The notes under the pieces: model-generated
The model's input: only the letters and a program-made list of their open reading frames with translations
Databases searched by the model: none
What the model was told of the DNA's origin: nothing
Part shown: positions 8,830 through 17,700 of the stretch, piece by piece
Numbering within the stretch: position 1 is the stretch's first letter
How the letters are laid out: each line of letters starts with the position of its first letter
NCBI GenBank assembly: GCA_015069195.1
Contig: SVJA01000001.1
Span: forward strand, 202,148 to 266,147
Reading direction: 5' to 3'
Source: Oscillospiraceae bacterium
GTDB lineage: Bacteria > Bacillota > Clostridia > UBA1212
Length of the DNA stretch: 64,000 nt
Made by a program: the position numbers and the translations under genes

Positions 8830-9273
8830 TCAGTCAACTTTTTTATATCGGGTAGTCACAAAGTTAATGAAGCCTTCATCATCAGAAGCCTTTACCCATC
8901 CGTCTTCACTCATACCCATACCTACTTCAAGCCACAATGCACCGTCACGCTCTTCCCAAGCTTTTGGCTCATCGGTTATCATACCGTCGCAAAGCTTGAT
9001 AACTCCTGCAGCAACAGCCGCATCTACCTCAGCCTGCGAGACACCTTCAGGAAGCGGCATCAACATATACAATTTGCCGTCTTCACAAACTTTAATTTGT
9101 CCGCCGACCATCTGCTTTCTTTCCTTCATTTCATCAGCGATGGCTTCCGGATCGGTTTCATCGACATACGGCATAGGTGAATTTATATATTCTTCTGCAT
9201 TCAGATATACAAACTCGTCGTTGTCATTCATCGTGCCTATTGAATGAAATACCCATTTTCCGACATAGTTCAT
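8830..9273 (-). CDS. Unknown acidic protein, 147 aa
   Basis: Not recognised. The protein is acidic, starts MNYVGKWVFHSIGT, and has a lipocalin-like feel (short strands, GKW opening, then EDGKLYMLMPLPEG and GALWLEVGMGM), which could indicate a ligand-binding beta barrel; this is a guess from sequence pattern only. No export signal. Preceded by AGGAGG and located 20 bp after the second surface-protein gene, 16 bp before the 199-residue protein. Confidence 0.75.
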   Translation of the reverse strand: MNYVGKWVFHSIGTMNDNDEFVYLNAEEYINSPMPYVDETDPEAIADEMKERKQMVGGQIKVCEDGKLYMLMPLPEGVSQAEVDAAVAAGVIKLCDGMITDEPKAWEERDGALWLEVGMGMSEDGWVKASDDEGFINFVTTRYKKVD

Positions 9274-9292
9274 AGATAATACCTCCTACGTG

Positions 9293-11695
9293 TTATTTTA
9301 TTGAAGATTTCTTCTTATTGAATACATTAACTGCAAGTACGATACAACCGACAAGCATCAAAGCAAACAATGCCCATATAATGTTGCTGTCTCCGGTTGA
9401 CGGATTTCCGGGTCTTGTACTCATAGGGTTGCCGCAAGTATCACAAGAACCATCTCCGTCGTTGTCCGCGTGATCGTGTCCTGCAGGAATAGTTTCCCAA
9501 GTAGCAACAAGAGTGATATCGCCGTTCACTGCAGTATTGAAATTATAAGCAGAACCGTTCAGGGTCCAGCCCTTGAAATTAAATCCACTCTTAGTAGGAT
9601 CAGCAGGCTTGGTAACCTTCTGTCCTTCTTCGATAGTCTGTGCAGTGACAGCAGAGCCACCGGCAGAATCAAAAGTTACGGTATATGTGGTTACAGGAAT
9701 ATCTTCCCAAATTGCATAGAATGTTACGTTGGAATCAACAACACATCCATAACCCGCATAATACTGAGTGCCGCTTACGCTATCTTCTGCCCAGCATTTG
9801 AACTTCTTGCCGGCAGGAGCTGTAAATTCACAAAACGGAAGCATATAATCGCCTGACATTCCTGTTACGTCAGCCATTGTACCTGTGCCGCCGTTAGCAT
9901 TAAATGATACGGTGTAGGTAGTAACAGGAGCATCTTTCCACAAGAATTTCAGGGTGATGTTCTGTGTTACAAGATAATCTTCTCCTAAATTATATGGCAC
10001 ACCGTTGATTTCATAACCTGCAAGTACTTTTCCGGTTGGAGGCGTTACAAATCCTTCGATTTGCGGATTGAGGTATATACTCGAATTCGCCTCAACTTCA
10101 CCACTGGCAGGCATTGTACTTGTTCCGCCGTTGAAATCAATCGTCATCAGGAACTTTCCACCCACAGGACTCGGGGTCCATTTTGCATAAAGCGTAATGT
10201 CGCCGGTAATTGGCGTATTAAAATCAAACGCCTGTGTCAATTCCTCATCCTTATACCAGCCGGCAAACGCATAATATGCACGTGTCGGATCAGCAGGTGG
10301 CACAAGAGTCTTGCCATTTGCCACTTTTATAGGGCTTATCGCACTGCCGCCGTTGGTTTCAAAACTGACAGTATATTGAATAATATCATCAAGCAAATAT
10401 ATGCCGTTAAAGGTTTCATATTCGACAAGTTCTTCTATTATATCGACGAGTGAGCGATCCAAGGAAACGCTTTGAGCGGTCAGGTCACTGATGTCGTAGC
10501 CATTTTTTGCGCGCAATGAAACAGCAATCGCATATATTACATCTTTTTCAAATATGCCTGTTGCCTCAGCGTAACCATCAGGCTGTCCGTCTCCGTTGCT
10601 GTCAACCATTTTCAAAAAGCCCAACACCTCAGCATCAACCATAGCGTCCGTTTCTACGGTAGCTGCCGAAATCTGTGCGCCAACCTCATAACCATTCAGA
10701 ATCATATTCACACTCGGCACACTGACAGGAGGCTGAACGTTGGGATCGTCAACAATCGTAAAGGCAGGAGAATCAATGTTGGCATGGGAGTAATCAGGAT
10801 GAACACTTGGCTTTCCGTTGTTTTCCACTGTCCATGCTTGACCGTTGACCGTAAGAGTGGTAGGATTGCCCAACTCGTAATAATACCCATCTGTTCCGTC
10901 AATACGTAACGAAGTTGAAATCCTCCACTCTCCCGGAGTGAATCGACCGGAGTCCTGATTGGTCCAGACACCTTCAATTTTCTTCTGCCATATAAGATTG
11001 CTTGTAGAGGCATTAATATAGGCAGGAGCACCTTGGGTAACGTTAAATGTAGGAATTTTGATTAACCCATACAGTTTAAAGATAGTGTCTAAATCCGAAG
11101 ATGTTGCCACAACATCCGAAATTACCTGTCTGGAGGATGTTATTGCCTCCCAAACCGCCTTGACAGTGACATTAGCGGTGATGGTGATTTTATCACCCGG
11201 GTCATACTCATCGTTTTGCACTCCGACTGCCCAACATTTGAACTGTTTGTTTGCAGGAGGAGTAAAGCTATTAGCAGGCAAAGTATACAATGACGGAGCG
11301 TTAGTCACGCTTGCCATACTGCCGCTTCCTCCGTTACTATCAAAAGAAACCGTATAGGATGTTGCTACAATATCTTTCCATACCGCCTTTACGGTAACAT
11401 TTGATGTTACTGAAATTGATTCAAACGGATTTTTTTCTATACCGTTCACACTCCAGCATTTGAACTGTTTGTTCGCAGGAGGAATAAAGCCATTCGGCGG
11501 AAGTGTATAGCTTCCGGAAACATTGTTTACGGATGTCATAGTGCCTGAACCACCGTTGGCATCAAAATTTACGGTGTAGGTTGTAGGTTGTTGAGGAATA
11601 TCTTCTGTGGCAAATACCGTCATCGGTACTAAGCTGAACAACATCACGATACAAAGCAGAAGACTGAACATTCTTTTTTTGATCATTTTGTTCAT
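9293..11695 (-). CDS. Anchored surface protein with InlB-like beta repeats
   Basis: 800 residues with a signal peptide (about 1-30), several InlB-type B repeats recognisable by FDANGGSGTM, FDSNGGSGSM, FETNGGSA, FNANGGTGTM and FDSAGGSA, each ending near AVWK/AKW/AIW, and a non-repeat region (about 185-430) with beta-rich sequence. Near the end DNDGDGSCDTCGN may bind a metal ion. The tail NPSTGDSN followed by a hydrophobic helix and a Lys-rich end is a sortase-type sorting signal. Such proteins are usually adhesins or surface scaffolds. Second gene of the operon, 69 bp after the first surface protein. The start has AAGGAG upstream. Confidence 0.85.
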   Translation of the reverse strand: MNKMIKKRMFSLLLCIVMLFSLVPMTVFATEDIPQQPTTYTVNFDANGGSGTMTSVNNVSGSYTLPPNGFIPPANKQFKCWSVNGIEKNPFESISVTSNVTVKAVWKDIVATSYTVSFDSNGGSGSMASVTNAPSLYTLPANSFTPPANKQFKCWAVGVQNDEYDPGDKITITANVTVKAVWEAITSSRQVISDVVATSSDLDTIFKLYGLIKIPTFNVTQGAPAYINASTSNLIWQKKIEGVWTNQDSGRFTPGEWRISTSLRIDGTDGYYYELGNPTTLTVNGQAWTVENNGKPSVHPDYSHANIDSPAFTIVDDPNVQPPVSVPSVNMILNGYEVGAQISAATVETDAMVDAEVLGFLKMVDSNGDGQPDGYAEATGIFEKDVIYAIAVSLRAKNGYDISDLTAQSVSLDRSLVDIIEELVEYETFNGIYLLDDIIQYTVSFETNGGSAISPIKVANGKTLVPPADPTRAYYAFAGWYKDEELTQAFDFNTPITGDITLYAKWTPSPVGGKFLMTIDFNGGTSTMPASGEVEANSSIYLNPQIEGFVTPPTGKVLAGYEINGVPYNLGEDYLVTQNITLKFLWKDAPVTTYTVSFNANGGTGTMADVTGMSGDYMLPFCEFTAPAGKKFKCWAEDSVSGTQYYAGYGCVVDSNVTFYAIWEDIPVTTYTVTFDSAGGSAVTAQTIEEGQKVTKPADPTKSGFNFKGWTLNGSAYNFNTAVNGDITLVATWETIPAGHDHADNDGDGSCDTCGNPMSTRPGNPSTGDSNIIWALFALMLVGCIVLAVNVFNKKKSSIK

Positions 11696-11764
11696 AAAAT
11701 TATTCTCCTTCTCGAATAATTTGGTGTTTTATGTATTCAATCTTTATTAACTTAAAAAATTGAA

Positions 11765-13684
11765 TTATTTAGCTTTTTTCTTTTTCAATACTACAAATAC
11801 AATAACTCCGCCTGCCGCAAGAACAGCTACTGCACCAATGATAATCCAGATAAGCGCACCGTTATTCTTTTTGTCATTTTTGGAATCATCTTTTTTATCG
11901 TTATTACCCTTATCAGCAGTATCTTCTGTCGCTTTAGGTTCATCAGCAGGAGCCTGTGTTGCAGGCGGATTATTTGTTTCTGTCGGAACAGAAGAATTTA
12001 CGGGTTCCTGTGTATCTCCGGATGGACTGGTTGTCGGATTGACATTTTGCGGGATAGCATAACTGCAAACATCACACTTATTATCTTTGTTTTGATCCTT
12101 GTGTGCTTCCTTTGCCATAGTAATGGTACCGCAATCTGTACAAACCTTCCAGTGGTTGGCAGTGTCATTTTGCCAACTTGATTCAGTATGTTTATGGTCT
12201 TTGTTTAATGCGGTAAATTTTACCCAAACATTGATACTGCCATCATCAAAGGCTTCAACCGTCGCAGTTTTACCGTTAATCTTGGCAGTTAATAATTTAC
12301 TGAACTTATATCCGTCATTTGGAGTAAGTGCAATCTTTACGGTGTACTCCGACCCACCGATGAATGTTTCGGTAGTACCGGGACTTATGTAAGAGGACGT
12401 AGTTTTATACCAAGCAATGCCGTTTTTATAAACTTTTGTAGAAGTTCCGTTTAAGCCATTATCACTGTAATAACCCGTGCCTTCAATTTTGGTATATGTT
12501 GGTTTTTCGCCGTTCTTGGGAGCGGTCACGTTCAGTTCCAGAGTAGCAATCTCCTCTTTACCGTCCCCGGGGACCAGGTCGTTCAGAGAGATAATAGCAT
12601 GAGTGGAGTCCGTCACTGCTATGCTGGCAGCGACCCCGTTGATGGTGCAGTTTGTGCCGGTGGTGAACTTATACCCATCCTTGGCAGTGAGGTAGTATGA
12701 CACCTTATACTTTACACCCTCCTTGAAGGGGTTGCTGACGGTGAGGTTTACACCGCTGCTCTGATTGGTCCATGTCACTCCGTTAGAACAGTTGGAGACA
12801 GTGCCGTATTTCTCACTGACATACTGAGCGGTGTCCACCTTGGCAAATGTTGGAGTCTTGCCGATGATTGGCTTGACCACTGTCAGTGCGACATTGGAGA
12901 TGGCTGTCTTGTCACCGGGTGTGAGATCGCCTAATGACACAATGGCATGATAGTGATCTGTCAAGGTAACGGTAGCGGTAGCACCGTTAATGGTAGCCTT
13001 GGTGTTTTTGTCGAACTTATACCCATCCTTAGCGGTGAGGTAATATGACACTTTGTATTTCACACCCTCTTTAAAGGGATTGCTGGAGGTGAGGTTTATA
13101 CCACTGCTCTGATTGGTCCATGTCACTCCATTGGAACAGTTGGATACGGTGCCGTATTTCTCGCTGACATACTGGTCAGTATCCACCTTGGCAAATGTTG
13201 GAGTCTTGCCCACGTAGGGGCGGACTACCGTCAGGTCCACCTTGCCGATAGCATCCGGCATCTTAGTTGCCTGATATGACGTATAAAAACAAACCTTTGT
13301 TCCGTTTGCCTGAACAGAGTTGCCTGACATTTTAGCGGATGTATTATTTATAGTACCGGTAACACTGTTTCCAAATGTGTTTCCAGAAGTCGTTTCCAAA
13401 TAAACAGATACCACGTACCAATAGCCCTCCTTGAAGGTATCGGTATCAGTCATATCCTTTTGCCATTCCCAACCCTCATCGTATTCGGTCCACTTAACAA
13501 GAGTTATTTTATGAGTACCGGAATTATTTCCCAGTGTAGCCGTGAAATCTGGCTTGTTGCCAGCGAGGGGGAGGGTGATTCCATCCACGTCAACTATCAT
13601 AACCATTGAAGCAAAGACAGTGGTAGTCGAAGTAACAGATAATAATAAGACTGTCACCAACATCAATAATAAAAACTTTTTCAT
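11765..13684 (-). CDS. Secreted repeat protein with C-terminal membrane anchor
   Basis: About 639 residues: signal peptide (MKKFLLLMLVTVLLLSV, about 1-25), then about four tandem beta domains of around 110 residues. The second and third are nearly identical (both carry KYGTVSNCSNGVTW and PFKEGVKYKVSYYLTAKDGY). Next come a CTDCG and a DNKCDVC pair of Cys motifs (about 510-545), a Pro/Thr-rich stalk, a Lys/Asp-rich linker and a C-terminal hydrophobic helix followed by KKKKAK. No clear sortase motif, so membrane anchoring is more likely. Upstream in-frame ATGs at 13720 and 13705 would place residues before the signal peptide; AAAGGA lies 12 bases before the chosen ATG. First gene of the five-gene operon. 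Function unknown; an adhesin-like role is an inference. Confidence 0.8.
   Translation of the reverse strand: MKKFLLLMLVTVLLLSVTSTTTVFASMVMIVDVDGITLPLAGNKPDFTATLGNNSGTHKITLVKWTEYDEGWEWQKDMTDTDTFKEGYWYVVSVYLETTSGNTFGNSVTGTINNTSAKMSGNSVQANGTKVCFYTSYQATKMPDAIGKVDLTVVRPYVGKTPTFAKVDTDQYVSEKYGTVSNCSNGVTWTNQSSGINLTSSNPFKEGVKYKVSYYLTAKDGYKFDKNTKATINGATATVTLTDHYHAIVSLGDLTPGDKTAISNVALTVVKPIIGKTPTFAKVDTAQYVSEKYGTVSNCSNGVTWTNQSSGVNLTVSNPFKEGVKYKVSYYLTAKDGYKFTTGTNCTINGVAASIAVTDSTHAIISLNDLVPGDGKEEIATLELNVTAPKNGEKPTYTKIEGTGYYSDNGLNGTSTKVYKNGIAWYKTTSSYISPGTTETFIGGSEYTVKIALTPNDGYKFSKLLTAKINGKTATVEAFDDGSINVWVKFTALNKDHKHTESSWQNDTANHWKVCTDCGTITMAKEAHKDQNKDNKCDVCSYAIPQNVNPTTSPSGDTQEPVNSSVPTETNNPPATQAPADEPKATEDTADKGNNDKKDDSKNDKKNNGALIWIIIGAVAVLAAGGVIVFVVLKKKKAK
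12545..13245 (-). repeat. Tandem ~350-bp repeats inside the surface-protein gene
   Basis: Two adjacent units encode nearly the same domain, and the DNA itself is highly similar over about 200 bp (12667-12880 against 13015-13220). The units look richer in G and C than the ends of the gene. This points to recent duplication or exchange and makes the copy number prone to change by recombination. Confidence 0.75.
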
Positions 13685-13725
13685 AATGATATACGTTCCT
13701 TTCATAACTTTGTATAACATCTATA

Positions 13726-13771
13726 ATTATAAGTGGTCCTATACCTATTGTCCCCATACTAAAAGTATGGG
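13726..13771 (-). promoter_or_regulatory. Promoter region and inverted repeat before the surface-protein operon
   Basis: On the minus strand a TATAAT-type -10 box lies at 13726-13731. An inverted repeat, CCCATACT-3 nt-AGTATGGG (13753-13771), covers the place where a -35 box would sit; no good -35 sequence is present. The layout suggests a regulator binding site. Confidence 0.5.
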
Positions 13772-13848
13772 ATTGGGTAATTTTTGTAGAAAATCGGAAG
13801 ATTTTATTGATTTTTATGCAGTTTTTATGAAACAGCAACATCGCTTGG

Positions 13849-13877
13849 TTGCAGACTTTCAAATTATGTTATATAAT
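13849..13877 (+). promoter_or_regulatory. Promoter of yebC
   Basis: TTGCAG, a 17-bp spacer and TATAAT, about 44 bp before the start codon. Confidence 0.7.
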
Positions 13878-13920
13878 TGTCGGAGAATTTTTTAATTAGT
13901 TAATCGGAGGTTGTTTATCC

Positions 13921-14658
13921 ATGTCAGGACATTCGAAATGGGCAAATATAAAGCGTAAAAAGGGCGCAGCAGATGCACAGAAAGGTAAAATTTTCACAAA
14001 GCTCGGCAGAGAGATTCAGGTAGCGGTCAGAGAAGGCGGCGGACCAGACCCGGCATCAAACAGCAAGCTCAAGGATATTATTTCCAAGGCAAAAGCGGCA
14101 AATATGCCTAACGACAATATTCAAAGAAGTATAAAGAAAGCTATGGGCGAAGGCTCAGCAGAAAATATAGAAGAAATCGTATACGAGGGATACGGCCCCG
14201 GCGGAATTGCAGTTATTGTAGAAGTTATGACGGATAACAGAAACAGAACGGCAAGTGACGTTCGACACATTTTTGATAAGAACGGCGGAAACTTGGGTTC
14301 TTCAGGTTGCGTGTCTTTTATGTTTGACAAAAAAGGACTTCTCATCGTCGCAAACGACGGCAGCCGTGACGAAGAAGAAGTTATGATGGACGCACTTGAC
14401 TCAGGTGCAGAAGACTTCACTTCCACAGAAGAGACCTTCGAAATTATGACAGCACCTACAGACTTCTCAGCAGTTCGTGATGCACTTGAGGAAAAGGGCT
14501 ATGTATTTGAAACAGCAGAGCTTTCTATGATTCCTCAGAACTATTCAAAGCTCGAAGATGAAGCGCAAATAGCACAGATGGAAAAGATGCTCGATATGCT
14601 TGATGACAACGATGATGTCATGGAAGTTTATCACAACTGGGAAACTGACGACGAATAA
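13921..14658 (+). CDS. yebC: YebC/PmpR-family protein
   Basis: 245 residues, the family's normal length. The diagnostic N-terminus MSGHSKWANIKRKKG and the following region KGKIFTKLGREI are present, as are the conserved block YEGYGPGG and an acidic middle domain. The family has long been annotated as DNA-binding transcriptional regulators, and more recent work connects members to relief of ribosome stalling at proline stretches; which applies here is unknown. It is a single-gene unit with a promoter 44 bp upstream, a GGAGG ribosome site and a strong terminator 22 bp after its stop. Confidence 0.95.
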   Translation: MSGHSKWANIKRKKGAADAQKGKIFTKLGREIQVAVREGGGPDPASNSKLKDIISKAKAANMPNDNIQRSIKKAMGEGSAENIEEIVYEGYGPGGIAVIVEVMTDNRNRTASDVRHIFDKNGGNLGSSGCVSFMFDKKGLLIVANDGSRDEEEVMMDALDSGAEDFTSTEETFEIMTAPTDFSAVRDALEEKGYVFETAELSMIPQNYSKLEDEAQIAQMEKMLDMLDDNDDVMEVYHNWETDDE

Positions 14659-14679
14659 TAATTTACGGTTCAGAGAAGA

Positions 14680-14713
14680 AGTAGCCTGCCCGAGCTTGCT
14701 CGGGCAGGCTACT
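14680..14713. terminator. Bidirectional terminator between yebC and the glucan synthase
   Basis: Perfect 16-bp arms beginning AGTAGCCTGCCCGAGC, separated by two bases. TTTTATTTT follows on the plus strand and TTCTTCTCT on the minus strand, so it can serve both convergent genes. Confidence 0.9.
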
Positions 14714-14729
14714 TTTATTTTCCCAAAAA

Positions 14730-17700
14730 TCATTTGAGAATGATTTTTTGGGAACCTTTTGACAAATCAATCTCATAGTTTTTACCGTTGTGACGATATA
14801 TTACCGTCGCTTTGCCGCGCCACTCAGGCGGCAAAGCGGGCGAAACATAAAGAATATTGCTGCGACGTTTTAAACCGATAAGATTTTCGATGCAAAGCCT
14901 GTAATACCATCCGGCAGAGCCTGTGTACCATGTCCAGCCGCCGCGACCGGTATTTATACCTCCATAATAAACATCTGCCGCCATAACATACGGTTCTACT
15001 TTATAAATATCAGCCTCGCTTTGTGTACGACTGTGATTTATCGGATTCAGCATAGAAAGAAGTTCGTAGCCCTTTGAAGCATCACCGGATTCATAAAACG
15101 CTTTTGCGAGCCAGATAGCAGCATGGGTGTACTGTGCACCGTTTTCCCGAATACCGGCAGGATAGTCTGATATATATCCCGGATTTTTCTGCGAAAGTCC
15201 GGTGAATGCAGGTGAAAGAAGTCGTATAACTTTTGCTGATTTGTCAACAAGATTCGTATAAGCGGTATTGATAGCAATCAAAGACCGTTCCTTATCACCT
15301 GCTCCGCTGATGACACTCCACGATTGCGATATTGAATCGATTTCACATTCAACGCACGACGCAGACCCCAAAGGAGTTCCGTCGCCGTAAAACGCCCTTA
15401 TATAACGATCGTTTTCCCATGCATTCTCCTCTATCGCCGCAGAAAGTTTTGCGAGAGATTCCGAATAATCAAGCCCTGCGTTTATCCTGTTTGAAAGATA
15501 TTCCATACATTTAAATATTTTGCAAAGGAACCAGCCGAGCCAGACACTTTCGCCGCCGTTTTCACCGACTTTGTTCATACCGTCATTCCAGTCACCGCCG
15601 CCCATAAAAGGAAGGTCGTGAGTGCCGAAACGCATTGCATGTTCTGTCGCACGCTTTAGATGTTCGAAAAGACTTTCCGTGTAATCGGTAATTTCAGTTT
15701 TTTCATATCGGTCATGTTCGGTAGGTTTCAAAGGTTCGCTTTTAAGAAACGGAACCTGCTCATAAAGTATCGAAGCATCGTCAGTGAATTCAACGTATTT
15801 GCAGACTGCATACGGAAGCCACAAAAGATCGTCGCTGTAATTGGTTCGTACTCCCCGGTTTTCGGGAGGATGCCACCAATGCTGAACGTCGCCCTCCTCG
15901 TACTGCCTTGATGCACATAAAAGTATCTGTTTTTTTACCGTTTCAGGTGATGAGTGAAGAAGTGCAACCGCATCTTGTAACTGGTCACGGAAGCCGTATG
16001 CACCACCCGACTGATAAAAACCGCTTCTGCCGTCAATTCTGCATGATTTTAACTGATATAAAAGCCATCCGTTTACCATAAAGTCAAACGCTTTGTCAGG
16101 TGTCCGTACTTCTATTTTTCCCAAGAAGTCATTCCACAGTTCTTTTACGGTATCAAGTTCCGCAAAAGCATTAAAAGGATTTCTCAACTTTTTCAAAGCA
16201 CTTTCAAGAACTTCTTTATCGTTTTTTGGTTCTGCACCCAAAACATATATGACAGAAACCGCAGAGCCGGATTTGATTGTCACCGTGTTTTTCATTGCCA
16301 TACAAGTATTAAGGCCGAAACCGCTTTTATCGCTCAGAAGTATACGTTTACCGCCCATTGCAACAGGTATTCCTTTCAGTAATCGCCTTTGAAATTCGTT
16401 CCCGTAAAATTCCGTTTCATCACAAGTAAAAGAGTCCGGCACAAGTGAAGACGTTATAAAAAGCCGCTTTGCAAAAATTTCACCGATTTCGTGATTCTTT
16501 TTATTTTCACACGCCAAGAAATTATTATCATCATCCCAGTATGTTTCAAGGAAACTACCGGTTATGTTTTTTTCTTCCGCAACCGGTTTTACACAGTAAG
16601 CAATTGATATATCGACTGCATTCGCTCCGACATTTTCTATCTCAACCAACGAAATTTTAAGCGGCAACACACTGTGAGCAAATACATTAAGAGTTGTTTT
16701 TAATCCGTTTTCAGTTCGTACAAATTCGGAGTATCCGAATCCGTGCTCTGTCACAACGCACCTTGAACCTTCATATTCCTGTGTTTCAAAGCCCGTCAGT
16801 GAAAATGTTCTGCCGTTAATTTCGTTTCTGACAAAAATCGCTTCTCCAACAGCATCATGGGCAGGACTGCTGCACCAAGGTGTAAGCCTGTATTCGTGGC
16901 TGTTTTTGTACCATACAAAACCGCCGCCTCTCTCCGACACTGTAAAACCAAATTCTCCGAAAAACGATGAAATACAATTTATCCATGGCGCAGGAGTATT
17001 CTTTTTATTTAATATGAAATATCTCTTTCCGTCGGGACTAAACCCACCATAAACATTATCAAAACAGAGTTCTCCTCTGAAAATATCCGGCAAATTCCCG
17101 TTTTTTTCAGTCTCACACGAAGTGATATACCCCGAAATTTTTCTGTCCGCTTCCGCGCCGGAAACTATTCCGATTCTGTTTCTTCTCTTTGGCACAAGCA
17201 CCGACGAAGCCGCAGCATAAATGCAATTTAATTCACTATCTGTGATCTGACTTTCCTTTATTGCAAATATTCCGCAATTCAGGTTAACGCCCGACAATCG
17301 TGCATCACACATACCAAGTGACGCACGATACTCAACAAACGAATAAAGAGGTGCCATATATCCGTCAGTTTCATTTACAATTATAACAAGATCGGCACAC
17401 ACTCCCCTGCTATAAAGAAGTTTCCACAAATCAATTATTTTTTCAGTAAAAATACTGTTCTCAGAATGCATCACTCTTGTAACTATCAGAGGATTGTTGC
17501 CCGAAATACCGAATTTCCACAGACACGGAATAATTTCGTTTGCTATCGTCTGCCCTTTCAATAAACTCAGCTGCACACATTTTTCCCTGCTGTAAATTTG
17601 TTTGAGAACAGTTCCGAAATCTTCAAGCAAATCCTTTGAAAGATTAAATTTTTCTCTTTCTGTCACCGCATTTGTATATGCTATATCAAATGTTCTCGTG

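Noticed and set aside
7786-9273. Three small genes as fragments of one broken gene
   Set aside because: Each has its own start and a normal ribosome site or overlap, and their sequences do not look like consecutive pieces of one domain.
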